Assembly (NCBI GenBank): GCA_002682825.1
Contig: NOKP01000004.1
Location: forward strand, 389,711-453,710
Reading direction: 5' to 3'
DNA: 64,000 bases
From: Neonectria sp. B-13
Taxonomy: Eukaryota; Ascomycota; Sordariomycetes; Hypocreales; Nectriaceae
Part shown: positions 21,929 to 32,450 of the stretch, in pieces
Position numbering within the stretch: the stretch's first letter is position 1
How the letters are laid out: each line of letters begins with the position of its first letter
The notes under the pieces: model-generated
What the model was told of the DNA's origin: nothing
Seen by the model: only the letters and a program-made list of their open reading frames with translations
Databases searched by the model: none
Made by a program: the position numbers and the translations under genes

Positions 21929-22280
21929 TTACAACTCTTGCTCACCGTTTTGCACCAGATCTAGAACCCATAAGCCAAAAGTCGGAAAGATTTTAAAGCC
22001 GTGTCCCGAGTCAACAAGGCGGTTTTGGATGCCTAGAACGAAATCGATACAGTACTCTGAGTCCTGCGTGTCAGAGAACCAGCACATTTTGCGATCGATA
22101 ACCGGGCGGCCAGCCATCCAGGGAAACGTCTCGCGCAACACCTGTCGCAGTTCTTGTTCATCCTCCGGCTGGATGAAGTCGTGCAGTGGGCTTTCCGTGG
22201 GATTGGTGGATGGAAGCGAGATGCCATTTTGGGTTACGGGCAGGCCGCGCAACAAGTCACACTCCTATGTAGGCGGGACT
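21929..22280 (-). pseudogene. C-terminal fragment of an amadoriase/sarcosine-oxidase-like flavoenzyme
   Basis: Reads FPWMAGRPVIDRKMCWFSDT, then DSEYCIDF, then VDSGHGFKIFPTFGLWVLDL. This matches the C-terminal block of fructosyl amino acid oxidases and related FAD enzymes (MCWYTDT...IDY...GSGHGFKFLP). The CWFSDT cysteine is the family's flavin-linking position. The stretch between CIDF and DSGHGF is shorter than in relatives, and the N-terminal FAD domain is absent from the neighbourhood, so this is a relic about 108 codons long. Confidence 0.65.
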
Positions 22281-22712
22281 AATACCGTTTCGAATTGAAA
22301 GCCAGAGGGAAATTATTCTATCAAGCGGACATATAAGTAACTTCCACCAACATGATATTACCCTTGCTTCATGACAAAAATCCGAATAAGCTCTCTGCCT
22401 CACCTCATAGAAAAGACGCCTGTTAACAAATTTAGTTAGAGAAAGGATCTGAATGAAATTAAGCTGGCAACGGAAGCAGAGAAGCTATTACGGAAGCTAG
22501 GGTGCTCTGAGTGGTTGAATCTAGAGCAGCTGCAGCTGCACACGCGTTGAAAACTGTCGGAAGGGATTCTCTGTGAGTTTTGCGTCAAACAAACTTGGAA
22601 ACGCTTTGAAATCCGAGGTAGGTATACAAATTTAAGCACTATTAACTCCTAGGAAACTGCCACAGACTGTCAGATTTCTAACCTGGACCCAGCTGGGCCC
22701 TAGGCCTGATAC
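22281..22712. other. Intergenic, nothing recognised
   Basis: AT-rich spacer between the amadoriase relic and the SDR gene. No gene, tRNA or repeat was seen. Confidence 0.4.
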
Positions 22713-24167
22713 CTAGCCCGTAATATCAACTGAGTCCATCTCTCGTACGCTCCAGTCCCATAAGGTCTTAGCAAGTTGTTCATCCTTTGCGAGATCAGAC
22801 ATTTTCAAGTCCGTAGCGTCCCAGCTGTATCCATAATAGAACTTTCCAGCAAGTGGCCCTACGTCGAAGTACCGTCCACTCAATGCCTTTGACTTGATCT
22901 CAGGGTCAGTAGCTATTAAAAGCGTCGTGAGAGCGCCGTCCTCTGGTGGAATGCTTGTCCATCGGACAATCGAAGAGCTTATAAACCCAATCATTGGCGG
23001 AAGCGCGACTGAAGTCGTCCCTAAAGCAACACCGATCGTACCTATGCCAGAAACTATTAGCACACAATCGGAGCTTAGTTTCTAACTACTCGCCTGGGTT
23101 AAGGGAATTAACGAGAATGTTAGAGTGCCCTGTCGCCTGAAAGTTCTTGTGAAGGTGCTGAGCAAACAAGATGTTCGCGAGTTTCGAGCGGGCATATCTA
23201 CTAAAATCTTAGTACAGTGCACTGACTTCAAGAAGAAATAATAGTCTATATCAATGATAACGAAGAAACCTGTACTAACCTCTGTAAGCTAGCTTGTACT
23301 TCGGCAAAGTTGTCCATGGTCTTTAATCCCTCTATTCTGAGGCCTTCAAAATCGATTTTGTTGGGTGTCATTGGCTTATACATAGCATGTGCATGCGATG
23401 CCACAATGACAATCCTCGCCTCTCCAAACACTTTAGAAGTGTGTTGAATGAGGTCCTGTAATTATATTGCTATCAGCTCAAGTAATAACAAGAACTCACA
23501 GTAGGATCATACCTGAAGGTAGTATGTGAATACGAAATGGCCGAGGTACTAGATTTAGCAACAGTAAGCTATCTATACACTATGTGATATATGCATACCA
23601 TCTTACGTTTGTCTACATGAGTGTTAGCAAGTTCGAACAGGACTAGGAACATTTGCAGAACCAACAGCAAACTGTATCTCAATACCATCTTTTGACAATG
23701 TGTCTGGCTATATCTGGTTAATATTGATCTAGCTTCTCTCAACTCTCTACCAAGCTCTCGGAAAGCCACTCACAACGACAGATAAAGCAGCGTTTGCAAT
23801 GAGAATGTCAAGTCTTTCCTCAAGCTTCGTAAAGTGCTTTGCTGCAGAGATGCAACTCCTCATATCCGACAAGTCAAGCTTGAGAAATTTGATGTGTGTA
23901 GCCGTATGTGTATCGACTGACTTAAGGTGATCTAAAAGTTGCTCAAACTTGCTTTCCGATCGTGATGCCACATATACTTTAGCATTGCGCCTCAATAGCT
24001 GGATCACTGTCTGTTTGCCTATTCCTGTCGCACCACTGTGAAAGAATTTTATATCAACATGCAGTGAACTAATATGATGGCAATCTTTCTCACCCTGTTA
24101 CTATGATAACCTTGCCGGTTAGATCAGGAATGCTCTCAGTCGAGAATCTTTTGCGGAAAGGTTGCAT
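22713..24167 (-). CDS. Short-chain dehydrogenase, retinol-dehydrogenase-like, possibly decaying
   Basis: Starts MQPFRKRFSTESIPDLTGK (ATG at 24167). An intron then completes the cofactor motif as VTGGATGIGKQ. Later exons give VYVASRSESKFEQL, KLDLSDMRSC, ILIANAA, SKDGIEIQFA, YLGHFVFTYYLQ, VIVASHAHAM, YARSKLANILFAQHL (catalytic Y-x-x-x-K) and a C-terminal exon ending DSVDITG. Several features are odd. The usual NNAG reads ANAA. The normal NHLGHF block lacks its Asn after the only splice that keeps frame. I could not find an intron that keeps frame between LNPGE and IGTIGVALG. These suggest a gene losing function, though a different splice choice could explain the last point. Confidence 0.65.
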
Positions 24168-24599
24168 CACCGGTGTTCAAAGTGTAAACAGAAGTTAGAA
24201 AGATAACGGTGGCTGTCGTCAGTGTGAGAATGGCACAATGTTTCGTCAAGTGATGGATGGATTCTAGCTACTGGCTGTTTATGTCTATTTATGTAGTCAT
24301 AACCGATAGTTGCTACTGTCTGGAGTTAGGATTCAGTGGCGCTCCGGTTGAGCCTGGCGGACCGGGACCGGTCGCTTCTGTCAGGCCGGTCGCTCCTATG
24401 GCTCTTATCTCCTATCTCCGTTACATCCCATATGTGCAACTCGGGCGTCCACTTCAAGTGGGGTGCGAGATATGCGAGGTATACGAGGCTTAGCTTGCGT
24501 ACGAAACACCCGGTTTGCTGTTAGTGGGCTTTGGCTAGACGGCACCGGCGTCGGACGCAATCTGGGAAAGGTGCGCGAGTTACGTTCAGACTCGTATCA
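24168..24599. other. Intergenic, nothing recognised
   Basis: The 5' flank of the SDR and the 3' flank of the kinase pseudogene. A CCGGACCGGGACCGGT-like GC patch near 24360-24375 is the only notable local feature. Confidence 0.35.
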
Positions 24600-25500
24600 C
24601 CCCTGCGTGGCAATATCACCCTTCTCCCAAGTGTAGATTTCGAAGTGGACCATGAGCACTTTGGATAGTTTGAAGATCTGTTACGACGTGTAGTTCTATT
24701 TGTATGATTATTGGCCTTTTGTTGGTCACCCTGTTCGTGAACTCCACCTTATAGCATCGAGATATTCCTCCTTTGAAGAGTTGGACGGGAGACTGATGCT
24801 GAAAAATGCGTCTTCCTGGCGTGACTCTGCATCGACAGTACATTCAAGATGAGCGTTGGGGAACTGGTGTTCGACGCTGTCCCATCCACCCATCAACCAA
24901 GTAAGACTTTCAAGCATCACACAACCCGAAGACTGTATATCGTAACTCTGTGAGAAACGACCACCTCCTATATCAACTTCGGGTGCTCAGTAGGCTGGAG
25001 TAACTGAGAGGAATGTGCGGATGGCGATACAATCCACCATTCGCTCAAAGGTTGAGAGTCCGAAATCAGCAATCTTGAAGCACCCATAATATGTTTCGGA
25101 CTTGAACCAAACAATGTTTTCGGGCTTCAAGTCTCCGTGTTTCCCGTGAATGACTCTGTGTTGCCAAGGTGTATAGGGGCTTTGAGGGTTAGGCTTGTGA
25201 ATGCAAGCAATCTCCTGTACTAAACTATGCAGTTGACGTAATATCCATCTCAGGCCTTCGACATCACGCGGTGGGACGTTGGTTCTCCAGTAGTGTCTGA
25301 GAGTTCCCCCGTCAACCCACTCGAATAGCAAATAAGGCATACCTTGTCTCATCCCGTGCCCGCTGGACTAAATAATTGCTGGATGCTTAAAGCGTAACAT
25401 TGTCATCCTGGCTTGAAGTTCTTTGGAGAACTCTGGCAAGTAGTGGCGGTCTTCGAACTCATGAAATGTTCATCTCAATTTCAGCCACGTTAGAGCTGAC
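24600..25500 (-). pseudogene. Serine/threonine protein kinase-like pseudogene
   Basis: Kinase catalytic motifs are visible on the minus strand: LLFEWVDGGTLRHYW (hinge region), VIHGKHGDLKPENIVWF (catalytic loop, with HGDLKPEN for the usual HRDLKPEN), FKIADFGLS (DFG), then VTPAY, a stop, and APEVDIGGGRFSQSYD. The stop (TGA near 24988) sits where relatives have Arg of the Y-R-A-P-E motif, so CGA to TGA is the simplest lesion. A TAG upstream (near 25370) separates MTMLRFKHPAII from the body, and further stops lie in the N-terminal lobe. The C-terminal portion also ends early at about 24726. The HGDLKPEN form is seen in fungal kinase-like proteins linked to heterokaryon or defence loci, but that link is weak here. 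Confidence 0.75.
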
Positions 25501-25969
25501 AAGAAATGGTCTACATCGCCAATCGCTCAATGCCTACAGAGATGGTAACGAAACAACGGGAAGATTACATGCTAGTCAGTTTGGTGGAACTGGCTAAGAA
25601 GAGTAGTGTAATCAGGTTGAAACGGCAACTGTGGCCTTCCTTTTGAGTCTTCGAGTGTAAGCTAGCCAAGGATCGCGACTGGAAAAGAACTATCTGATTC
25701 CACGACTTGAGCAACGTCAATTACAACACATTTCGTCCTCGATCATAAACTCCGGTGAATAGACACCTTTAATCTACTTTGTCCGAGGAAAGCTAAAATA
25801 ATAGCTAAATAAGCCTTCCCAGATCCTCCCAGTATTACCAGATGCAAATCAACGCAGATACGAAATCTCTCGATCAAGCTCTACACAAACTTAGATAAAG
25901 CTCCGGGCTATATTCGTAAATTAGTGGGATTGTATGCGATGTCAACACTATAACGTTACCCTTGCCGTT

Positions 25970-26371
25970 TTAACATTGGAAGCATTCCATTTGATGCCAG
26001 TATGAATCAGATGATTGCTCGGAGAAGCCAAATGAAGAAAAGTCTCCGCGGTACAGCTGGCACAAGCCCCATCTAAACAGGAAAGAGCTGCATTCTGGAG
26101 AGTAATGGCAGTAATCGGCGCATGCTTCGACACTTGGTTGGTTAACCGCGTCGTTCAGCTTTCCGGAATCGTCGCTGATGTAACCTTCCGCGTCACATGT
26201 GTAACCGTTTGGTTTCGGGGATTTCCGGGTGCAGATCGCGCGGTTGTAGATGGGAGTGTCTGTCGCAGTAGTGGAAGTGGCCACGACGGAGGTGACGAAT
26301 GTCGATTCTAATGCTTTGACGCCACTGATGGCCAAGGCTGCAAAGATTGCGATGGCATTTGAAGGTTGCAT
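25970..26371 (-). CDS. Small secreted Cys-rich protein (PAN/Apple-like)
   Basis: 133 residues, single exon. The N-terminus MQPSNAIAIFAALAISGVKAL is a signal peptide. The mature part is Cys-rich: ICTRKS, YTCDAEGYI, EACADYCHYSPECSSFLF, LCQLYRGDF and a terminal MECFQC. The C...C-x3-C-x5-C-x-S-F pattern with a later C is like PAN/Apple-type lectin domains in fungal secreted proteins (CADYC...C.SF.F....C.LY). The role is unknown; carbohydrate or protein binding outside the cell is the family expectation. Confidence 0.78.
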   Translation of the reverse strand: MQPSNAIAIFAALAISGVKALESTFVTSVVATSTTATDTPIYNRAICTRKSPKPNGYTCDAEGYISDDSGKLNDAVNQPSVEACADYCHYSPECSSFLFRWGLCQLYRGDFSSFGFSEQSSDSYWHQMECFQC

Positions 26372-28137
26372 CTTAGAGGTAGGCCAGATAGGAAAGCAAG
26401 TACGGGTAGAGTAGTGGAGTGAAGATGAGTTTGTTGGGTTACTGCTTGTCTAGGTTGACAACTATCGGCCTTTTTATCACAATTCCTTGCTCAGGTTTTG
26501 ATCTAAGTGTGGACTAGAGAATATGTGAAGCCCTTTTGCGTAGTCTCACATCGGCGACCATTTTCGTGGCCAGACTAAGGCTCGAAAATTGTATTCCGGC
26601 TCATTCATGCAGGAGTAGAAGCAGCTGAGGTGCCTCTGTTTCGGACAAACATGAGAACGCCCAGTCAGAAGCCGTAAGAACGCTTAAATATGGGGCAGAA
26701 GAGGGCTGCCTATGTACAAAGTAGAAGTTACTAAGCGGAGGTGTCAGCAGCAGCGAGTAAGCTGCTTCAGATGTTGGATTGAGAAGCTCAATGGTCGCCG
26801 CCGACCCCACAACATACCCCGACGGGGTGAGCATGCAAGATCTGCGTAGGTCCAATAGTGAATAAAGAAAGGTAGCGGACTAGCCGTTACTTGCTTCTAC
26901 TGCGATGTATCCAAGTAGTACGAATACGAGTTCTCTTCAGTGGCGTTGCGGCGGTGTGCTTGCGCCTCAGACGACGTGACGTTTGCTCGGGAACGCCGTG
27001 CGCAGAGCCAGCACAGCGTGGGGCTGAGTTTATGCAAATGCACTGTGCCCGTATTTATTCAATTCGGGTGGTTATTGAAGTGGCCAGTGAAGTGGCCATT
27101 GGCTGCGACAAGGAATCGAACCCCAGTTCATGAAATGGAGATTGTCCCAGACTTCTTCCTGGGCTCAAACCATCGTCATCACAGGTGCAGTTGGGTTAGT
27201 GGCCTAGTAAGCCAGTACTCGTTCGCCCATGTTCAACATATTACGTGATAATTCAAAGCTTACTGCTTCAGGGAGGTGCTGTCCCCCCCCTTCTCAACGG
27301 CGGGCTTCGGTGGTACGACATGTCCAGTACCAATGTCCCCAACGCCTAGTCTCTTCGGTAGATCGGCGCTGATGCTAACTGCGATCCTGACAACTGCTAA
27401 AAGAGCCGCCTTATGGGTCAGCCGCAAGTGCAGATGGACAACATGGCAAGGATCGCCAAGTCGACGTTTTTTCCCACCTCATATCGATGCTGTCCTCGGA
27501 GCTTACGTACTTCACCTCATTTCACCTCTACAGTCACTCCTTTCTCAAATAGTCCTGAATAGCCTTCATGGACATATCCATCCCAAATAGTTGCGATTTT
27601 GTGTTCAAAAGGTCCTAATTGCTGAGACGTGTTTTTGATGATGGGTCTGACTTGGTCTCCACAACCGTGCCCCGCCCACATTGACATCGATATGCCGACG
27701 CCGATGACGCATCACCGTTTTCCTAATTAGGAAATTTCTATTTCCACTGCTCCGAAAATCGAAATGAAACCCACGTGCGTGCATGGTGAGAATTCCAGTC
27801 TCCGTCAAGACTCATTCCCAACAGATTCAGCCAATTGGAATGCATGTTGAGACGACGCTGTACAGTCTTGGCCCTGCGCTCAGTTTCGGAAACCGACTCA
27901 AAGCCGGGCCTTCCCATTGCAGGGCTTTCCGGTTGCCGGCTCGGCGTTTGAAGTTCCCAGGCCGGTATCTCTGGCATAGCTCTACTTAGATACACCAAGA
28001 AGTATAAGTATTCAGAAAACTCCCACCTCTAATGACTCCTCAATCTACTCTCTTCGCATGAGACCAATCAGTTGTCCACTCTTGATCTTCCTTTTTATAT
28101 CCCAAAGTTACCATCTTATTTCCTCATCACAACGAAA
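26372..28137. other. Long intergenic region
   Basis: 1.77 kb without a supportable gene. It has a small imperfect tandem repeat (GAAGTGGCCAGT/GAAGTGGCCATT near 27077-27103). Near 27108-27133 the minus strand resembles the T-arm of a tRNA (GGGGTTCGATTCC), but without a matching acceptor stem. An open frame at 27276-27590 has no family resemblance. Confidence 0.4.
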
Positions 28138-29121
28138 ATGACGGCCGACACTCTTAGCCTCCAAGGAAAAGTCGCCATTGTCACCGGCTCCGGCCGCGAA
28201 AATGGCATCGGTGCAGGTATCGCCCTCGCCCTCGCCCGTAATGGTGCTTCTGTCACCGTCAATTACGTCTCCGACTCTAGCAAGGATCGCGCCGCCAACG
28301 TCTGCGAAACCTTACGCAAAGCCGGCGGACAGGCTATCGTCGTGCAAGCTGCCGTAGACACAATCGAAGGAGCCCGGGATCTTGTCAGCAAGACTCTTGA
28401 AGGTTTCAATACGGACCACATTGACATCTTAGGTATGAGGCGCAGTAATGTATTAATCTTTCTTCGAGCGAGTCAAACTGATCCCTTCTTGGATAGTCAA
28501 CAACGCTGGCACCGCCTTCTTCTCCCTGATCACGGACGAGCCGGATGTCGAACAACTATCCAAGGTCTTTCAGCTGAATGTTCTTGGTCCCTTCTTTATG
28601 GTCAATAGCGTTGTTCCCCACATGCCCCCCGGCGGCCGCATCATCAACATTACCTCCACCAATTCCAAGAGGGGCAACGTGAACATCTCAACGTATGCGG
28701 CGTCCAAAGCAGCTTTGGACAGTCTGACGTGGACTTGGGCCGGAGAGGTACGTTTACTAGTTTTCCATCCGCCATTCTTGCCACAATTACTTGCCTCTCC
28801 TTTTTATATGGCTTTTCAAATCGTCAAGATGCGCGCGGGAGCTTGGGTTTTGCATATCGCTAACTTCTTTTGCCTTTCTCATAGCTCGGCCGGAGCAAGG
28901 GCCTCACCGTCAACTCTGTAGCTCCTGGCCCGGTGTTGACGGATATATACCCAAAGGGACATGAGGAAGAGCTCATGGCGTCGGAGATAGCCCTGACGAG
29001 GGCCGATTACCGTGCCGGAACCCCCGCTGATATTGGCGATGCCGTACTTCTCTTGGTCAATGAGAAATCCCGATGGATCACGGGCCAGTACATTGGTACC
29101 AGTGGAGGAATTACATACTAG
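28138..29121 (+). CDS. Short-chain dehydrogenase/reductase (3-oxoacyl-ACP reductase-like)
   Basis: Starts MTADTLSLQGKVAIVTGSG. It has the cofactor motif GSGRENGIG, NYVSDSS, then an intron after HIDIL (GTATGA..ATAG) leading to VNNAGTAFF, the catalytic Ser in INITSTNS, catalytic YAASK, an intron after WAGE, then VNSVAPGPVLTD and a C-terminal WITGQYIGTSGGITY. All catalytic residues are present. About 265 residues, normal for the FabG-like/tetrahydroxynaphthalene reductase-like group. It converges on the regulator gene that ends at 29230, only 108 bp away. Confidence 0.93.
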
Positions 29122-29229
29122 AACGACCACAATGGTTGAATCGGAGCCAACAATGAACATGATTCTATGGAAGGCTTTCCATCATTAGCAGACTCACATA
29201 GAAAATCTCTCGTTTCCCCAATATCGTTG

Positions 29230-30782
29230 TTATGCGTGAGTTCTGCGTGTCAGACGCGCCTCGATATCGCACTTCAGCTGTTCCATCTCTTGTATTGCCG
29301 CTTTCTCGACCCAAACAACTTGACGCAGACAATACATTAAGTCATCCCAAGACTGTAGTGATAGACATGTCATGATATTCATGATCTCGTCCATGAACCA
29401 ATGTCTGGCTGATCCTGCCTCCATCAATGTTTGAATGATAAGCACCCACAGCTTCAACTCTGCCCACCCAGCCCAAACTTTGGCTTCACATTGAGTCAGC
29501 AGTTGCCTCACGTGGCTCCTGCGGTTCGCGGAACAATACAGGTTGTCGCCGGAGGTCGTGGTTATTACGGTGGATAGCAGAGCGAGAACGGATATCCGAA
29601 CCAATTCCGCGGCTGCAGAGACTGGTGTCATTCGCAAGATAGCTTCCTGTGCCCGTTCATTTGAGCCAATGCAGCTCATCATCCTCGGGAGTGACAAGAC
29701 GTCGTGCGCAAGCGTGCATACAGGAATTAGCAGGTCCAAGGTCATCCTATCTGCGTTCCACGCGTGATTCAGCAAGGTTGCGAGCTGCGAGGCGGAGTTC
29801 AGGGCGCTGTCAATGATGACGATTGCTGTCTCGTCGAGCGGTGAGTTCAACTTGAATACTTGAGAGGATGCTAAAAGCCTTTGCGCATTGGACTGTTCGG
29901 CACAGGGCAAGACGCAGGAATGTCGTGGTAGCTGGAATCGTGGAGGGGCGTCGTTGACCAGTGAGCCGAGAACATCGGCACTATTAAAGCACAGTCAGAA
30001 AAAGACCATGATACAAGAGTAAGAGGTAAGTGGATTCTCACATGAATAATGACTGGCGGATGGGTGGACACGAGTCGAGTGCCTCCACGCCGCCACCGAG
30101 CTCAACGACCTTGTCCAGCCCCTGCATGTGCATCGTCCATCTTTCGCGATTGCGGACACGCATCTGCGCCAGTCAATACAGAACCAGATTGCCAAGCACA
30201 TGGATATGGTCTCCTTACATCAAAAATTGCTAAGCAAATGATAGTGCCAATGATGGCATGACAACTGACCCGACTCTCTGGTGCAAGAATGGATTTGCGA
30301 ACAAGACTGAGTGATTCCGTGTACTGTTTCATCTCATCCAGAGATCCTGTTTGATCTGGCTGACGTTTTTGTTGTAATGTGTCATCGAGATTCATGTCCA
30401 ACCTCTCGCGAAATTCATGAGCTGAATCGGCCATCGCCAAGGCCAGGAGTCCCTCAGAAACCATGTCCATGGCCCAGAAGAGACGTTGGAAGTTGATGCA
30501 GACCTTGATGTCGCCCCAGTAGGACGGAATAGAAGGCGGCAGAGACCTTGACACCGTAATGGCGCGTTGACCTGTGCTTGGAGAGTGCACCGCGTCCCTT
30601 CTTCTTGAACGACCAATGTCCTTCATTACATGGCGACGAATCTTGCGTTGAGCGGCCTCACTCTTGATCTGCATTGGGCAGTCAACATTGACAAAGGTGA
30701 GTGTAGACGTCAAAGCCTGGTGCTTTCGATTGGAAGCTTGTTTGTCCGGTGGTGTGGTCTGCACCTTGAATTTGAGCTTCAT
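29230..30782 (-). CDS. Fungal-specific transcription factor-like protein without zinc cluster
   Basis: Starts MKLKFKVQTTPPDKQAS. The segment FVNVDCPMQIKSEAAQRKIRRHVMKDIGRSRRRD is the hallmark of fungal regulator-like proteins (H-V-M-x-D-I-G-R-x-R-R) that lack the N-terminal Zn2Cys6 finger. An intron after CLAIFD (GTAAGG..GCGCAG) joins MRVRNRERWTMHMQGLDKVV, and a second joins RQSLFI to ADVLGSLVNDAPPRF. The remainder is helical and ends RLTRRTHA. About 480 residues. Relatives often sit in secondary-metabolite loci. Its convergent neighbour is an intact SDR. Confidence 0.8.
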
Positions 30783-32450
30783 GATGATACCGTTGTGTTC
30801 TGGCGTGACCTGATCTTTCGCACGACCAATCTGCTGCTTGTTCCGTGGATGTTACGAACCAACGAACCAAGGTACGAAGAGAGAAGGTGAGCATGGACAC
30901 GACCCGAAAGTACTAGGACAGGAACCAGGCTGCGGTCACGTGATCTGGCCAATGAAGAAAGGAGATGCGCTCCTCACAATCAATGAAGGAATGAACAGTT
31001 AGATAGATAGCTTAGTCCCTCAGGGATCAATCTAAGCTTTCATCTGACTTATCAATCCCATGTCAATTGAAGCGAGCCCCGCACCTACGACTTTCACTAA
31101 ACACCATGGAGGGAGATACAGATTGGGTAAGGCCAGGTACCTTTTGGTAATGACGCGAATTCAAGGGTCGCTGAACCAATTGATGGCCTTGGACTACTCA
31201 TTTCACGAACATTGTGTTAAGCAGTAGCTAAAGGCCAAGTCGCAACTCTATTTGGGTTCGAATTGCCAGCTGAGTAATACGGCATGGCGATTGAGAGGCG
31301 AGCGATCGAAGCAATCATATTCTGCCTGGCGTCAGCGTCTCTAGATTGAAGGGAAGCTTGCGAATGACCACTACCACCTATATGAAAGCTCCCGCTGAGT
31401 TCTGTTCCGGCTGAGCCCTTGTTGTACAACAGTGTGCGAGTGACTTGAGTGGTGCGATCACCAGAAGTTGGGTGAAAGATTCAGCAACTGACATGGCTAG
31501 ACCAAATGATAGATGATCTTCATATTCTTTTTCTGAGCGCATAATTTGGCCTATTCATGGGAATCAGCGGCAGTTACCTCAATGTCTATAACCTGTTAAT
31601 TAGTCTGGCCTCGAGTTAGTCAATAACCTGCAGACCGAGTACACTGACTTCAATGATCCGGTATCTGCACAGAAGGCACGCAACTTCCACATCTCACATC
31701 TAACCCCCTCTCTCAATATTCCTTAATTGGTGGGGTACAGTGAGTAATGTTAAAGGGACTGGATTTTATAGGAATTGGACAACAGGAATAAGGGAGTGAG
31801 AGACTACTTCATCGCCGCCTAAACAATCCCAAAGCAGGACTGCCTCTCCGCAAACAAATCAACCTCAGCCTGTCTTGACTGATGACAGAAATTTGGACGT
31901 GTAGCTGAGCATTTCCTTTTCCCATGGTACTAGCAGGTTGCTATTCCAGACAGCCGATGCCGAAGTCATCGCGAGTCCACTCCTAGGGTCGTCCATCAGC
32001 TCCACGAACGACAACACCACGCTATGATGTCACTTTGAATTTCCATTTTAGGTTGCTACGGGAAGCAGAATAAGTTGCCGTTACTGTTGCCCGTGGGAAT
32101 CTCGCCTGTTCTCACCTCCATGTGCTGCTAGTAGTAGCCTTGAACCACGACAGCCCACAACTCAACTTTAGCCTAATAACACCCTTGATCAGCCTTAGCT
32201 CTCTAGAGCTAGGCGGCCCTATGATGTCGTTTTGCGTGCGGAATATGACCACGACCCCGACGCGGGGCCCCGGAAATGTGACGATCTTCACCAATTCAGC
32301 AACTGTACAGTAGCATTGAAGATGGGATGCAGGATCGGATTCCTTGACCACTCGGGCCGAATATTGCTACCTACAACACTATAAGACGCGCATCACTGCC
32401 GATACAAACAAGTTCGTGTTTCTTTTCTGCCCTCCATAATCGTGTTAAGA
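30783..32450. other. Long intergenic region, nothing recognised
   Basis: 1.67 kb between the regulator and the GH43-like gene. Only short open frames with no recognisable similarity, and no repeats of note. The last ~70 bp before 32451 is the probable leader of the GH43-like gene (CACTATAAGACG at about 32378). Confidence 0.4.

Noticed and set aside
27108..27133. tRNA-like T-arm on the minus strand (GGGGTTCGATTCC)
   Set aside because: No matching acceptor stem or anticodon arm is found at the right distance, and the T-stem pairs mostly by wobble.
27276..27590. Possible short gene on the plus strand
   Set aside because: No signal peptide, domain or splice context; alternative frames contain stops.
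30783..32450. Search for a zinc cluster exon upstream of the regulator at 29230-30782
   Set aside because: No six-Cys pattern was found upstream, and this protein group normally lacks one.
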